DNA of 64,000 nucleotides from DASSTY01 sp035760645 (GTDB taxonomy: Bacteria > Gemmatimonadota > Gemmatimonadetes > Gemmatimonadales > GWC2-71-9), in the NCBI GenBank assembly GCA_035760645.1, contig DASTSO010000064.1, positions 62,001 to 126,000 on the forward strand. Reading direction: 5' to 3'. A model generated the notes under the pieces. That model did no database searches. It saw only the letters and a program-made list of their open reading frames with translations, and was not told where the DNA came from. Shown here piece by piece: positions 1 to 9,500 of the stretch. Each line of letters begins with the position of its first letter. The first letter of the stretch is position 1. Both the position numbers and the translations under genes were made by a program.

Positions 1-1
1 G

Positions 2-421
2 CTCGGCGCGGGGGGGCGGCGCATTATCTTTCGGCACCTGCTGCCCAATGCCCTGGGCCCGCTCGTCGTGGCCGCGACCCTCGGCGTGGGCGAGGTGATT
101 CTGCTCGAGGCGGGGCTCTCCTTCCTCGGCCTCGGCATCCAGCCGCCGACGCCGAGCTGGGGCGGCATGATCTACGACGCGAAGGACGTGCTCGTGACCG
201 CCCCGTGGGGGAGCGTCTTCCCGGGGCTCGCGATCGTGCTCACGGTGCTGGCCGTCCACCTCGTGGGGGACGCGCTGCACGCGGCGCTCGATCCGCGCGA
301 GGCGGCGATCGTGGCGGCCGTGCCCGCGCCGGCCTCGATCCCCGCCGCTGAACCCGTCACACGCCTCGACCTCGAGGCAGGTCTCGCCCGCATGAGTGAT
401 TCCAGGGAGCCCGCCGCGTGA
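2..421 (+). CDS. dppC: ABC transporter permease, DppC/OppC type (C-terminal part)
   Basis: This is the last 139 residues of an inner-membrane permease of a dipeptide/oligopeptide ABC importer; the start lies before the window. The visible part carries the permease coupling region (RHLLPNALGPL, about residues 11-21) and the typical GLSFLGLGIQPPTPSWG segment, followed by a final membrane helix (FPGLAIVLTVLAVHLVGDAL). The last 50 residues are a polar Ala/Pro-rich tail longer than usual for the family. Its TGA overlaps the GTG of the following ATPase gene (GTGA), so the two are probably translationally coupled. The family is clear; the substrate (di- or oligopeptides) is inferred from the neighbours. 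Confidence 0.93.
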   Translation, partial: LGAGGRRIIFRHLLPNALGPLVVAATLGVGEVILLEAGLSFLGLGIQPPTPSWGGMIYDAKDVLVTAPWGSVFPGLAIVLTVLAVHLVGDALHAALDPREAAIVAAVPAPASIPAAEPVTRLDLEAGLARMSDSREPAA

Positions 422-1458
422 CCACGCTGCTCGACGTGCAGGACCTCCGCGTTTCCTTCCCCGACGCCGCCGGCGGCCGCATCCAGCCGGTGGACGGCGT
501 GAGCTTCGCGATCGCGCGCGGCGAGATGCTCGCGCTCGTGGGCGAGTCCGGCTGCGGGAAGAGTCTCACGAGTCTCGCCCTCCTGCGCCTCGTGCCCGAG
601 CCGGGCCGCATCGAGCCCGGCAGCCGCGTGCGGCTCGGCGACACCGACGTCCTCGCGCTCCGCGGCGGCGCGCTGCGCGAGATCCGCGGCCGGCGCATCG
701 GGATGATCTTCCAGGACCCGATGACGAGCCTCAATCCCGTCTTCCGCGTCGGCGACCAGATCACCGAGGGGATGCACGCGCACTTCAAGCTCTCGAAGGC
801 CGAAGCCAGGGAGCGGGCGCTCGCGCTGCTCGAGGAAGTGGGCATCCCCGATCCGGTGGCCCGCTTCGACGCCTACCCGCACCAGTTGAGCGGCGGGATG
901 CGCCAGCGCGTCATGATCGCCATCGCGCTCGCCGCGCAGCCCGAGCTCCTCATCGCCGACGAGCCGACCACGGCGCTCGACGTCACCGTGCAGGCGCAGA
1001 TCCTCGAGGTGCTGGACCGGCTGCGCGCGACGCGCGGCATGGCGATCCTCCTCATCACGCACGACCTCGGCGTCGTGGCGGGCCGCGCCGACCGCGTCTG
1101 CGTCATGTACGCGGGCCAGATCGTCGAGGAGGCGCCGACGGCGGAGCTCTTCCGCAACCCGCGCCATCCGTACACACAGGGCCTCTTCGCCTCGGTGCCG
1201 AAGCTCACCGGCCCGCGCGAACGCCTCACGCCGATCAAGGGCAGCGTGCCGCCGCCCAGCGCCTGGCCGACGGGCTGCCGGTTCCGCCCGCGCTGCCCGA
1301 TCGTCCATCCGCGCAGCGCCGAGCTGCCGCCGCTCCTCGACGCCGGCCCCGCGCACCGGATGCGCTGCTGGCTCGCGGTCGAGCCGGTCGGGCCGGTCGA
1401 GCCGGTCGGGCCGGCGTCCGCGACCGACCGTGGGGCGGCGGAGGACCGCACCGCATGA
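418..1458 (+). CDS. dppD: Dipeptide/oligopeptide ABC transporter ATP-binding protein, DppD/OppD type
   Basis: This 346-residue ATPase powers peptide import through the inner-membrane permeases. Visible motifs are Walker A GESGCGKS (42-49), the signature LSGGMRQR (157-164), Walker B LLIADEP (177-183) and a C-terminal Cys-containing oligopeptide-transporter tail (GCRFRPRCPI). It starts at a GTG overlapping the stop of the permease gene and ends in an ATGA overlap with the second ATPase gene, as expected for a dppBCDF-type operon. The C-terminus contains a short duplicated EPVGP stretch encoded by a small tandem repeat near 1380-1412. The D/F assignment rests on gene order and tail type. Confidence 0.95.
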   Translation: MTTLLDVQDLRVSFPDAAGGRIQPVDGVSFAIARGEMLALVGESGCGKSLTSLALLRLVPEPGRIEPGSRVRLGDTDVLALRGGALREIRGRRIGMIFQDPMTSLNPVFRVGDQITEGMHAHFKLSKAEARERALALLEEVGIPDPVARFDAYPHQLSGGMRQRVMIAIALAAQPELLIADEPTTALDVTVQAQILEVLDRLRATRGMAILLITHDLGVVAGRADRVCVMYAGQIVEEAPTAELFRNPRHPYTQGLFASVPKLTGPRERLTPIKGSVPPPSAWPTGCRFRPRCPIVHPRSAELPPLLDAGPAHRMRCWLAVEPVGPVEPVGPASATDRGAAEDRTA

Positions 1459-2522
1459 CCACCTCCGTGACCGCCTCCGTGACCGCGACCGTGCCCGATC
1501 CGCTCCTCAGCGTCCGCGACCTCAAGAAGTACTACACCGCCGGCGGCCTCTTCCGCGCGAAGGCGCCGCCGGTGCGCGCGGTGGACGGCGTGTCGTTCGA
1601 CGTCGGCCGCGGCGAGACGCTCGCGCTCGTCGGCGAGTCGGGGTGCGGCAAGTCGTCGGTGGGCCGCACGATCCTCCGCCTGCAGGAGCCGACGGCGGGC
1701 ACGGCGACCTTCGACGGCGCGGACGTCTTCCGCCTCGACCGCGAGCGGCTCCGCGCGCTCCGGCGCCGGATGCAGATCATCTTCCAGGATCCCTACAGCT
1801 CGCTCAATCCGCGCATGACGGTGGGCGAGGCGATCGCCGAGGGGATCGAGATCCACCGGCTCGCGCGCGGCACGGAGGTCCGGCGACGCGTCGAGGCGCT
1901 GCTCGCCGAGGTGGGGCTCGACCCGAGCTACGCGCGGCGCTACCCGCACGAGTTCTCGGGCGGCCAGCGTCAGCGCATCGGCATCGCGCGCGCGCTCGCC
2001 GTGGAGCCGTCGTTCATCGTCTGCGACGAGCCGGTGAGCGCGCTCGACGTCTCGGTGCAGGCGCAGGTGCTCAACCTCCTCGCCGACCTCCAGCGGCAGC
2101 GCGGGCTCAGCTATCTCTTCATCGCGCACGACCTCGCCGTCGTGCGGCAGATCGCGCACCGCATCGCGGTCATGTACCTGGGCCACATCGTCGAGACCGG
2201 CCCCACCGAGGCGGTGCTCGCCGACCCGCGGCATCCATACACGCAGGCGCTCCTGAGCGCCGTGCCCGAGCCCGATCCCGCGCTGCAGCGCGATCGGATC
2301 GTGCTCCACGGCGACCTGCCGAGTCCGTCGAGCCCGCCCCCGGGCTGCCCCTTCCACACGCGCTGCTTCCACCCGCTCCGGAGCGAGCGCTGCCGCGCGG
2401 AGTACCCCGAGCTGCGGCCGGTGCACGAGACGCTCGCCGCCTGCCACTACGCCGAGGTCTCCGCCCGCGAGGCGCTGGCCGCCGAGGAGCGGGCGCCGGA
2501 GGCCCGCGCGGCGACGCCGTGA
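1455..2522 (+). CDS. dppF: Dipeptide/oligopeptide ABC transporter ATP-binding protein, DppF/OppF type
   Basis: This is the second ATPase of the peptide importer, 355 residues. Walker A GESGCGKS is at 60-67, the signature FSGGQRQR at 167-174, and Walker B FIVCDEP at about 187-193, with the C-terminal GCPFHTRC tail typical of OppF. The ATG at 1455 overlaps the TGA of the upstream ATPase (ATGA) and gives a full-length product, so it was preferred to upstream in-frame codons. It is the last gene of the transporter operon. The D-aminopeptidase gene at 5618, a family often linked to dipeptide transporters, lies a few genes downstream. Confidence 0.95.
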   Translation: MTTSVTASVTATVPDPLLSVRDLKKYYTAGGLFRAKAPPVRAVDGVSFDVGRGETLALVGESGCGKSSVGRTILRLQEPTAGTATFDGADVFRLDRERLRALRRRMQIIFQDPYSSLNPRMTVGEAIAEGIEIHRLARGTEVRRRVEALLAEVGLDPSYARRYPHEFSGGQRQRIGIARALAVEPSFIVCDEPVSALDVSVQAQVLNLLADLQRQRGLSYLFIAHDLAVVRQIAHRIAVMYLGHIVETGPTEAVLADPRHPYTQALLSAVPEPDPALQRDRIVLHGDLPSPSSPPPGCPFHTRCFHPLRSERCRAEYPELRPVHETLAACHYAEVSAREALAAEERAPEARAATP

Positions 2523-2620
2523 GGGCGGTCACGGTCCCCTCGGGCCACCCGGCCTAGCTTGAAGGTCCGGACGCGCCCCGCCGCGGGTTGGCGGGGCGCC
2601 CTCAATCTGAGGAGGACAGC

Positions 2621-2848
2621 ATGACCGATCGCAACAACGACCGCGACCTCGACCGCCAGGGCATGAAGGACCAGATGAAGGGCATGGCCAAGGAGGCCGA
2701 GGGCCGCGTCCGCAACGCCGCCGGCGGACTCACCGGCGACACCAGCCAGCAGCTCAAGGGCAAGGCGCAGGAGATCGGCGGCAAGATCCAGCAGGGTTTC
2801 GGCAAGGCCGAGCGCCGCGCCGACGACGACCAGAGCCGGCACACCTGA
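2621..2848 (+). CDS. CsbD family stress protein
   Basis: This 75-residue, strongly charged protein has the CsbD pattern of a short helical repeat rich in Lys, Glu and Gln (MKDQMKGMAKEAEGRVRNAA, then QLKGKAQEIGGKIQQGFGKAE). CsbD proteins are general-stress proteins of unknown molecular role. The ATG at 2621 is preceded by GAGGAGG about seven bases upstream, which decides the start over an in-frame codon at 2588. It stands alone, followed by a clear terminator hairpin. Confidence 0.9.
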   Translation: MTDRNNDRDLDRQGMKDQMKGMAKEAEGRVRNAAGGLTGDTSQQLKGKAQEIGGKIQQGFGKAERRADDDQSRHT

Positions 2849-2890
2849 CCGGCCGGTCCCGACTTCGCAGTCTTCGCGCGAAGCAATTCG

Positions 2891-2919
2891 CGGCGGCGCC
2901 TCCGGGCGCCGCCGTTTTT
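2891..2919 (+). terminator. Rho-independent terminator after the CsbD gene
   Basis: A perfect 10-bp stem (2891-2900 pairing with 2905-2914) closes on a TCCG loop and is followed directly by five T residues. It lies 42 bases after the stop of the CsbD gene. It is the most canonical terminator in the window. Confidence 0.9.
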
Positions 2920-3007
2920 GTTCCCGGCCCACCGGTGACGGCGGTCACCGCCCACCCCGCCCTTCCCGACGCATCTCCAACTGTCCCGAGTTGCTGGAGA
3001 CCGAACC

Positions 3008-3268
3008 ATGGCAAACGATCAGCCGAAGGCCGACTTCTCCGACGTGCAGGGCGGCAGCTCCTCCACCGCCCCGACCCCCTCACCGGCCGCGAGTGCGGGT
3101 GGCCGGACCTACACCGTGAAGGCGGGGGACAGTCTGTCCAAGATCGCCAAGCACGAGTACGGCGACGCGCAGAAGTGGCACGCCATCTACGACGCGAATC
3201 GCGACCAGATCTCGAATCCTGACCTCATCCATCCGGGTCAGGTCCTCAACCTGCCGAACCTGAGCTGA
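3008..3268 (+). CDS. Small LysM-domain protein
   Basis: This 86-residue protein has a Ser/Pro/Ala-rich N-terminal third and a C-terminal LysM domain (RTYTVKAGDSLSKIAKHEYG through HPGQVLNLP, about residues 34-84). LysM binds N-acetylglucosamine glycans such as peptidoglycan. No signal peptide is visible, so it resembles the cytoplasmic YgaU-like LysM proteins associated with stress more than a secreted hydrolase. It sits between the CsbD gene and a lipoprotein gene. Confidence 0.88.
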   Translation: MANDQPKADFSDVQGGSSSTAPTPSPAASAGGRTYTVKAGDSLSKIAKHEYGDAQKWHAIYDANRDQISNPDLIHPGQVLNLPNLS

Positions 3269-3278
3269 GGAGGAGCCG

Positions 3279-3773
3279 ATGTCTCGACGTCTCTGGGGGG
3301 TGATGGGTCACCGCGCCGCGCTCGCGCTCGCGGCGGCGCTGGTGGCGGCGGGTTGCTCGAAGAAGTCCGATGCGGGCACGGAGACGGCCGGCTCCTCCGC
3401 CCCGCCCTCGACCAGTGCGACGACGCCGGCCGCGCCGGCGAGCACGGTGCACGTGAAGGACGTCGAACTGGGCAGCGCGATCGGGGCGGACAAGAAGGTG
3501 ACGAAGAAGACCGACAGCTTCCGCCCGACCGAGACCATCTACGCCTCGGTCGAGACGGAGGGCAGCGCGTCGGACGCGACGCTGCGCGCGGTGTGGACCT
3601 ACGGGAAGAACGGCCAGGTCGTCCACGAGGAGACCCGCACGGTCGCGCCCACCGGCCCGGCGACGACCGAATTCCACGTCGCCAAGCCGAGCGGCTGGCC
3701 CAAGGGCGACTACAAGGTGGAGATCTTCCTCGACGGCCAGTCGGTCGGGAGCGAGTCCTTCACCGTGAAGTAG
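3279..3773 (+). CDS. Putative lipoprotein, function unknown
   Basis: The 164-residue product has a basic N-terminus, a hydrophobic segment and a lipobox LVAAGC (Cys near residue 26), then a Ser/Thr/Ala-rich linker. The rest is probably one beta-rich domain resembling bacterial Ig-like folds (ETIYASVETEG, AVWTYGKNGQ, GDYKVEIFLDG), a judgement made by eye. A GGAGGAG ribosome binding site precedes the ATG at 3279; a second in-frame ATG at 3303 is possible. It begins ten bases after the LysM gene, so the two may be cotranscribed. I do not recognise a named family. Confidence 0.75.
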   Translation: MSRRLWGVMGHRAALALAAALVAAGCSKKSDAGTETAGSSAPPSTSATTPAAPASTVHVKDVELGSAIGADKKVTKKTDSFRPTETIYASVETEGSASDATLRAVWTYGKNGQVVHEETRTVAPTGPATTEFHVAKPSGWPKGDYKVEIFLDGQSVGSESFTVK

Positions 3774-3787
3774 CGCGGGTCTATACT
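3759..3787 (+). promoter_or_regulatory. Sigma-70-like promoter for the PhzF gene
   Basis: TTCACC (3759-3764) and TATACT (3782-3787) are separated by exactly 17 bases, upstream of the ATG at 3813. The -35 box overlaps the end of the preceding lipoprotein gene. Predicted by eye. Confidence 0.55.
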
Positions 3788-3789
3788 TT

Positions 3790-3809
3790 GGGCTCCCTCT
3801 TCGGAGCCC
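3790..3809 (+). promoter_or_regulatory. 5' leader hairpin containing the PhzF ribosome binding site
   Basis: GGGCTCC (3790-3796) pairs perfectly with GGAGCCC (3803-3809) around a six-base loop. The GGAG in the 3' arm is the only Shine-Dalgarno-like sequence before the ATG at 3813, so the fold would occlude it. No T-run follows, so it is not a terminator. Confidence 0.5.
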
Positions 3810-3812
3810 AGC

Positions 3813-4613
3813 ATGCCGAATCAGCCCATCGCGCAGGTCGATGCCTTCACGGACCGGCCGTTCGCCGGCAACCCCGCGGGCGTCTGCGTCCTGCCCGCCC
3901 CGCGCGACGCCGAGTGGATGCAGCGCGTCGCGGCCGAGATGAACGTGGCCGAGACCGCCTTCCTCGTGCGGCGCGCGGACGGCGACGGCTGGGACCTGCG
4001 CTGGTTCACTCCCACCGTCGAAGTCGACCTCTGCGGTCACGCGACGCTCGCGAGCGCGCACCTGCTCTGGGAAGCGGGCCACGTCCCGCCCGGGGCGGAA
4101 GCGCGCTTCCACACCCGCAGCGGGCTTCTCACCGCCCGGCGGGGCGGGCCCGCCATCGAGCTCGACTTCCCGAGCGAGCCCGCCGAGGCGTCGCCGCTCC
4201 CCGAGGGGCTCGCCGACGCGCTCGGCGCCGCGCCCGTCTGGGGCGGCCGCAACCGGATGGACTGGCTCGTGGAGGTCGAGAGCGCCGCGGTCGTCCGCGC
4301 GCTCGCGCCCGACCTCGGACGCATCGCGCAGGTCCCCGCCCGCGGGGTGATCGTCACGAGCCGGGCCGACGACGGCTCCTGCGACTTCGTCTCCCGCTTC
4401 TTCGCGCCGCAGGCCGGCGTCCCCGAGGATCCCGTCACCGGCTCGGCCCACTGCTGCCTCGCGCCGTTCTGGGCGCCGCGGCTGGGCCGCGACACGCTCG
4501 TCGGCCGGCAGCTCTCGGCGCGGGGCGGCACCGTGCACGTGCGCCTCGCCGGCGACCGCGTCGTGCTGGGTGGCGCCGCCGTGACCGTGCTGCGCGGCGA
4601 GCTCGTCGCATGA
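3813..4613 (+). CDS. PhzF family isomerase/epimerase-like protein
   Basis: This 266-residue protein matches the PhzF family, whose members fold as diaminopimelate-epimerase-like enzymes and act on small acidic metabolites. The N-terminal signature QVDAFTDRPFAGNPAGVCVL is present, the catalytic Glu is E47 in NVAETAF, and the C-terminal half has the conserved GVPEDPVTGSAH segment. The substrate is unknown, and a phenazine role is not implied because no other phenazine genes are nearby. It ends in an ATGA overlap with the next gene. Confidence 0.9.
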   Translation: MPNQPIAQVDAFTDRPFAGNPAGVCVLPAPRDAEWMQRVAAEMNVAETAFLVRRADGDGWDLRWFTPTVEVDLCGHATLASAHLLWEAGHVPPGAEARFHTRSGLLTARRGGPAIELDFPSEPAEASPLPEGLADALGAAPVWGGRNRMDWLVEVESAAVVRALAPDLGRIAQVPARGVIVTSRADDGSCDFVSRFFAPQAGVPEDPVTGSAHCCLAPFWAPRLGRDTLVGRQLSARGGTVHVRLAGDRVVLGGAAVTVLRGELVA

Positions 4614-4966
4614 CGGCGCCCGACCAGGCGCCGGTCTCGGCGCTCGAGGCGTTCGAGGTCCTCGACCTCCGCGTCGGCCGCGTGGTGCGCTGCGAGCCCA
4701 ACGCGAAGGCGCGGAAGCCCGCCTATCATCTCTGGATCGATTTCGGCGAGGCGCTCGGCACGAAGGAGTCGAGCGCCCAGCTCACCGCGCTCTACACGGC
4801 GGAGGCGCTGGTCGGACGGCAGGTCGTGGCGGCGGTGAACCTGGGTGTGCGGGTCGTGGCGGGCGTGAAGAGCGAGGTCCTGGTGCTCGGGCTGCCCGAC
4901 CCCGCGGGCAACGTCGTCCTGCTCGCCCCCGAGCGCGAGGTGCCGCTCGGGGGGCGGGTCTACTAG
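4610..4966 (+). CDS. csaA: CsaA-like tRNA-binding-domain protein
   Basis: The 118-residue product is a stand-alone OB-fold of the tRNA-binding (Arc1p/EMAP-like) type seen in CsaA and in MetRS C-termini. The diagnostic order is FEVLDLRVGRVV, AYHLWIDFGE, SSAQLTALY, GRQVVAAVNL and SEVLVLGLPD. CsaA has been described as a secretion-related chaperone. The ATG overlaps the PhzF stop (ATGA), so translation is probably coupled. Its TAG shares the CTAG at 4963-4966 with the stop of the convergent gene. Confidence 0.88.
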   Translation: MTAPDQAPVSALEAFEVLDLRVGRVVRCEPNAKARKPAYHLWIDFGEALGTKESSAQLTALYTAEALVGRQVVAAVNLGVRVVAGVKSEVLVLGLPDPAGNVVLLAPEREVPLGGRVY

Positions 4967-5460
4967 GGCGCGGCGCCGGCCCGCGGTGCCGGCCGCAGGA
5001 AGAACCCGGTGATCGTTCCGCTCGGCGCGAGCGTCCACTGCAGCATCATCGGGTTCGGGGCGCGCTCGAACGCGGCGACGCGGGTGTAGACGCGCGTGGA
5101 GTCCTCCCGGTCGACGCGCTCGGTCGGCGTGCCGCGCTCGGCCCCGAGGCCGGCGAGGGTCTGGGTGAGATAGAGGCGGAGACTGTCCTCGGTGCCGAAG
5201 GCGCGGCGCATCTCGGGCCCGAAGCGGTCCCAGAGCCGTGCGTGCTCGTCGCGGTAGAGCCAGCCGGTATAGGTCTGGCCGAGATCGAGCGCGGCGCGCT
5301 CCGCCGCCGCGGCGCCGTCGCTCGCGGTGGCGCGCTCCCGGCCGCCCGAGCACGCGGCCGGGCCGGCGAGCAGCCCCAGCGGTACGAGCAACGGCGCGAG
5401 CCGCGACGCGAGCCGCGGCGCGCGTCCCGCGCGACGGGCGAACCGGGTCCAGGCGTCCAT
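4963..5460 (-). CDS. Putative exported protein (DUF3887-like)
   Basis: This 165-residue protein begins with a basic segment and a hydrophobic stretch ending at LLAGPAACSGG, a signal peptide with a weak lipobox-like site. The mature part (LYRDEHARLWDRFGPEMRRAF, then AAFERAPNPMMLQWTLAPSG) resembles the small exported DUF3887-type domain. The ATG at 5460 was chosen because AGAGAGGAG precedes it and because it places the signal sequence at the N-terminus; a longer in-frame extension to 5643 has no such support. The family assignment is tentative. Confidence 0.65.
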   Translation of the reverse strand: MDAWTRFARRAGRAPRLASRLAPLLVPLGLLAGPAACSGGRERATASDGAAAAERAALDLGQTYTGWLYRDEHARLWDRFGPEMRRAFGTEDSLRLYLTQTLAGLGAERGTPTERVDREDSTRVYTRVAAFERAPNPMMLQWTLAPSGTITGFFLRPAPRAGAAP

Positions 5461-5617
5461 CGGGCGCTCCTCTCTGGCGTGAAGGCGACGACGTACGTAG
5501 CAATAGCACCGGCGCGGGATCCCGCGCAAGCAGCGGCCGGGCGCGGCCGGCGACCCGCTCGGTGATTCCTCAGGTGATCCCTCGGGCGATCCCTCATCGG
5601 AACCGGACGGAGGCGGC

Positions 5618-6445
5618 ATGCGGGTCTTCATCTCGGTGGACATGGAAGGCGTCGCGGGCGTGGTGCACGAGGACCAGACCGACCCGATCGAGCCGCGCTT
5701 CGCCGCCGACTACCACCGCTTCCGGCGGCTCATGACGCTCGAGGCGAACGCGGCGATCGAGGGGGCCATCGAGGCGGGCGCGAGCTACGTGCTGGTCAAC
5801 GACAGCCACTGGCTGATGCGCAACCTTCTCGCCGAGGAGCTGCACGAGGCGGCCGAGCTGCTGAGCGGCAACCTCAAGCCGCGCTCGATGGTGGAGGGCA
5901 TCCAGCTCGGCTTCGACGCCGCGCTCTGCATCGGCTACCACGGGCGGGCGGGGACGCCGGGCTCCACGATCGACCACACCTACACGAGCCGGGTGCACGC
6001 GGCACGGCTCAACGGCCGCCCGGTGGGCGAGCTCGCGCTCAACGCCGCGCTCGCCGGCACGTACGGCGTGCCCGTCGCGCTCGTGAGCGGCGACCAGTCG
6101 ATCGCCGCCGAAGCGGAAGCCGACCTCGGCGACCACGTCGAGACCGTCGTCGTCAAGGAGGCGGTGGGCCGCTTCGCCGCCCGCAGCATCGCGCCGGCGA
6201 TCGCGCGGCGGCGGATCCGCCAGGGCGTCGTGCGCGCGCTCGGCCGCCCGCATCCGCCGCTCGTCGTCGCCTCGCCCGCGACGATCGAGGTCACGTTCCA
6301 GCTCACGCAGATGGCCGAGATGGCGGAGCTGGTGCCGGGCTCGGTGCGGGTGGACGGGCGCACCGTCTCCTACACCCATCCCGACTACCGCGAGGTGTTC
6401 CGCGCGTGGCGGGCGATGGTGAGCCTCTCCGCCGTCCAGGGCTAG
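5618..6445 (+). CDS. dppA: D-aminopeptidase, DppA type (M55 family)
   Basis: This 275-residue protein matches the M55 peptidases, zinc enzymes that release D-amino acids from D-Ala-containing peptides. The metal-site pattern of Bacillus DppA is recognisable: D8 and E10 in SVDMEG, H64 in NDSH, H108 in GYHGR and E138 in GELALNA; H120 is the likely catalytic His. Given the peptide ABC transporter upstream, it probably processes imported cell-wall peptides in the cytoplasm. It starts at an ATG and is encoded singly. Confidence 0.9.
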   Translation: MRVFISVDMEGVAGVVHEDQTDPIEPRFAADYHRFRRLMTLEANAAIEGAIEAGASYVLVNDSHWLMRNLLAEELHEAAELLSGNLKPRSMVEGIQLGFDAALCIGYHGRAGTPGSTIDHTYTSRVHAARLNGRPVGELALNAALAGTYGVPVALVSGDQSIAAEAEADLGDHVETVVVKEAVGRFAARSIAPAIARRRIRQGVVRALGRPHPPLVVASPATIEVTFQLTQMAEMAELVPGSVRVDGRTVSYTHPDYREVFRAWRAMVSLSAVQG

Positions 6446-6535
6446 CGCGAAGCGGCCCGGATCCCCGGTCGGACGCCCCGGCGGCGGTCCGCGGAGTTAC
6501 ATTCCGACGTCCCCTCGCTCCACCAGGAGAAATCG

Positions 6536-9500
6536 ATGTTCCTTCGTGTCGGTCGTCCGGCGCGCCCTGCCGCGCGCCCGATCGTCGGCCGGGCCGCGTC
6601 CGCGCGCTTCCCCGGCGCCCTGCTCGGGTCGCTCGCGCTCTGCGCCCTGCTCCCCGGGACCGCCCTCGCCCAGAGCCCCGCGGCCCCGGCGGCCGACAGC
6701 ATCGTGCGGGCGCGCGCGGCGGCGTTCGGCCCCGCGAGCGTCCAGCTCATCCCCGGCGAGCTCGTCCCCCAGCTTCCGGTCGACAGCATTCAGGAGGTGC
6801 TCCGGCTGCAACCGGGCGCGAGCACCGACGCCGAGGGCCGCCTGGTGGTGCGCGCGGGCACGGCCGACGAGCTCGCGACCTACGTGGACGGCATCCCGGT
6901 GAGCCCGGGCTACCGCGGCCTCGCCGCGGGCGACATCGCGGGCCGCAGCGCAGGGACCGCGCTTCAGCTCGGTGTGAACACGCTCGAGGAGCTCGATCTC
7001 GTCACCGGCCTCGCGCCGGTCCGCTTCGGCCACGGCCGCGGCGGGCTCGTCTCGGTCGTGACGCGGCGCGGCGGGGAGCACTGGGACGGCGACCTGGGCT
7101 ACGAGCGCGACGGCGTCATCGGCGGCGCGAGCTTCGGCTTCACGCGGCTGCGCGGCAGCTTCGGTGGCCCGCTGGGCCGCGCCTTCCGCTTCTTCGCCGC
7201 GGGCGTGCTCGACGGCCGCCAGTCGGCCCCCAGCGGCTTCGGCGCCGCCGACGCGCCGATCTTCGTCGCGGCGGGGCGCGACACGACGGTGACGGTGGAC
7301 GGCACCTCGCTCGACGTCGCGCGCTACGTCCTCGCGCGCGGCGACTGCGAGGCGCGCGCGAAGAGCGCCGACGCGGCGCTCGCGGAGACGCTGGGCATCG
7401 ACTGCTCGACCTCGCGCACCCCGGGCACCGCGGGCTCCGACTTCCAGGCGCTCGCGCGGCTCGACTTCGTCCCCTCGGCGCGCACCCGCGTCGGCCTCCT
7501 GGTGCTCGCCAGCCAGGACCAGGCGCACCGCTTCGACTACGCCACCGCCTTTCTCCCGACCGACCAGTTCGGCCGCCGGGTGACGAGCAGCGTGGCCGCG
7601 CTCACGTGGGACCAGGCGATCGGCCGCGGGCTCCTGCAGAGCTACGTCTCCCGCCAGTCCGACCGCGCGACCGAGGCGCCCTTCGCGAGCGTCGCCGGCG
7701 CGGGCACGATGGGGTTCTACCTCAAGCCGTACGACTTCCGCTACACCGACTTCAAGGTGGACGCCCAGGCCGTCGCGGACTACCGCTCGGGCAGCCAGAA
7801 CGCCGGACCGCTCCCGGCGACGGCCCGCGAGGACAACCAGTCGTGGAGCTCGCTGCGCAGCGGCCCCTACGGCACGCGCAACGTCTTCGTGGACCAGGGC
7901 GGCCCCGACGGCCGGCTGAATCTGCTGCACGAGACCCGCACCCTCGCCGGCACTTCCCTCACGACCGCGACCGGCCGGGGCGGCATCCTCGTCCTGGGCG
8001 GCGAGCTCACGCACTTCCGGCTCACCAACCTGAGCCAGCGCACCACCTCCACCGAGCCGAGCGAGCTGTACGTCGGCTCGCCGCGGCAGATGGCGCTCTG
8101 GGCGGAGCAGACGGTGCGCCGCGGCGGACTCACGGTGGCGACGGGGCTGCGCTACGACGTCTTCGACTCCCGCGCCGAGCGGCCGGTCTTCGTCTGCACC
8201 GCAGCGCGGGATCTCGACGACAGCCCGCTGGCCGACGGCCACTGCGGCTCCGCGGCGGTCGGCGACACGATCGCCACGACGCGGATCTTCACCAATCCGG
8301 ACTTCGACCCGGGCGATCCCGGCGCGAACGTCCGCCCCGATGCGCGCCACACGCTGCTGAGCCCGCGCGTGCGCCTGGGCTACGCGCTCGGCGCGCGCAC
8401 CGAGCTTCTCGCCGCCTGGGGCCAGCAGGCGCAGGCGCCCGACTTCAGCCTCGTGTTCGCGGGGATCAACACCGACCAGGGCCGGACCACCACCGGCTAC
8501 GTCTTCGGCAGCGATCTCGACCTCGCGCGCACCCGCACGACCGAGGTCGGCCTGCGCCAGGGCCTCGGCCGGCAGGCGCGGCTCGCCGTGACCGGCTGGC
8601 AGCGGCGCGACGCGGGCTTCGCCACGACGCGGCTGGTGCGGCTCTACGATCCCGCGCGGATGGCGGACACCGACTTCCGGTTCTACACGGACTCAGGGGT
8701 GGTTCGGACGGCGAAGGGCGTGGACGTGCGCCTCGACCAGCGCTTCGGGCGGACTGCGCTCGCCACGCTGGCCTACGGCTATCAGAAGGGGGAGACGAAG
8801 AGCGCCATGGGGGCGTTCGGCAGCATCCCGGCCGGGGAGCTCACGCTCCCGCTCGCCTACGCGCGGCCGCACACCGTGGCCGCGACGCTCGCGCTCCTCG
8901 TCCCGGGCACCGCGCAAAGCCGCTCGAGCGACGGGCTCTTCGGCACCTTCTACTGGGCGAGCGGGACCTCGTACACCCTGTGCGACCCCGATCCCGTGCA
9001 GTCGAACGAATCGGTGCTCTCGGGCGACCCGTGCGTCCGCGGCAACTTCGTGGGCGGGCTCAACGCGGCGCGCCTCCCCGCGATCAAGCGGCTCGACCTG
9101 CGCCTGGCGAAGACGGTGGCCTTCGGCGGCGGCGATCTCACGCTCTACGTGGATGCGCGCAACGCGCTCAACTGGCGGAGCGTCCGCCGCGTCTTCGTCA
9201 CGACCGGCACGACGGCGAACCCCCGCGAGGAGCAGCTCGCGATCGTGGCCGACAGCTTCGCCCTCGCGTTCGAGGCCCAGCAGGCCGGCGTGTACCAGCC
9301 GGACGGGAGCGTGGATCTGCGCTTCGGCGGCGCCGGCGCGAACGGCTGCGCCGGCTATCTCGACGCGCGCACCGGCAGCCCGTCGGCCCGTGCCGCCGCG
9401 GACTGCGTCCTGCTCAGTCGGGCCGAGGCGCGCTGGGGCAACGGCGACGGCGTCTTCACCTGGGCCGAGCAGCGCGCGGCCTTCGCCGCACAGTACCGCG

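Noticed and set aside
1380..1412. Short tandem repeat encoding EPVGP twice in the first ATPase
   Set aside because: Only two copies in a variable tail; probably simple slippage without function.
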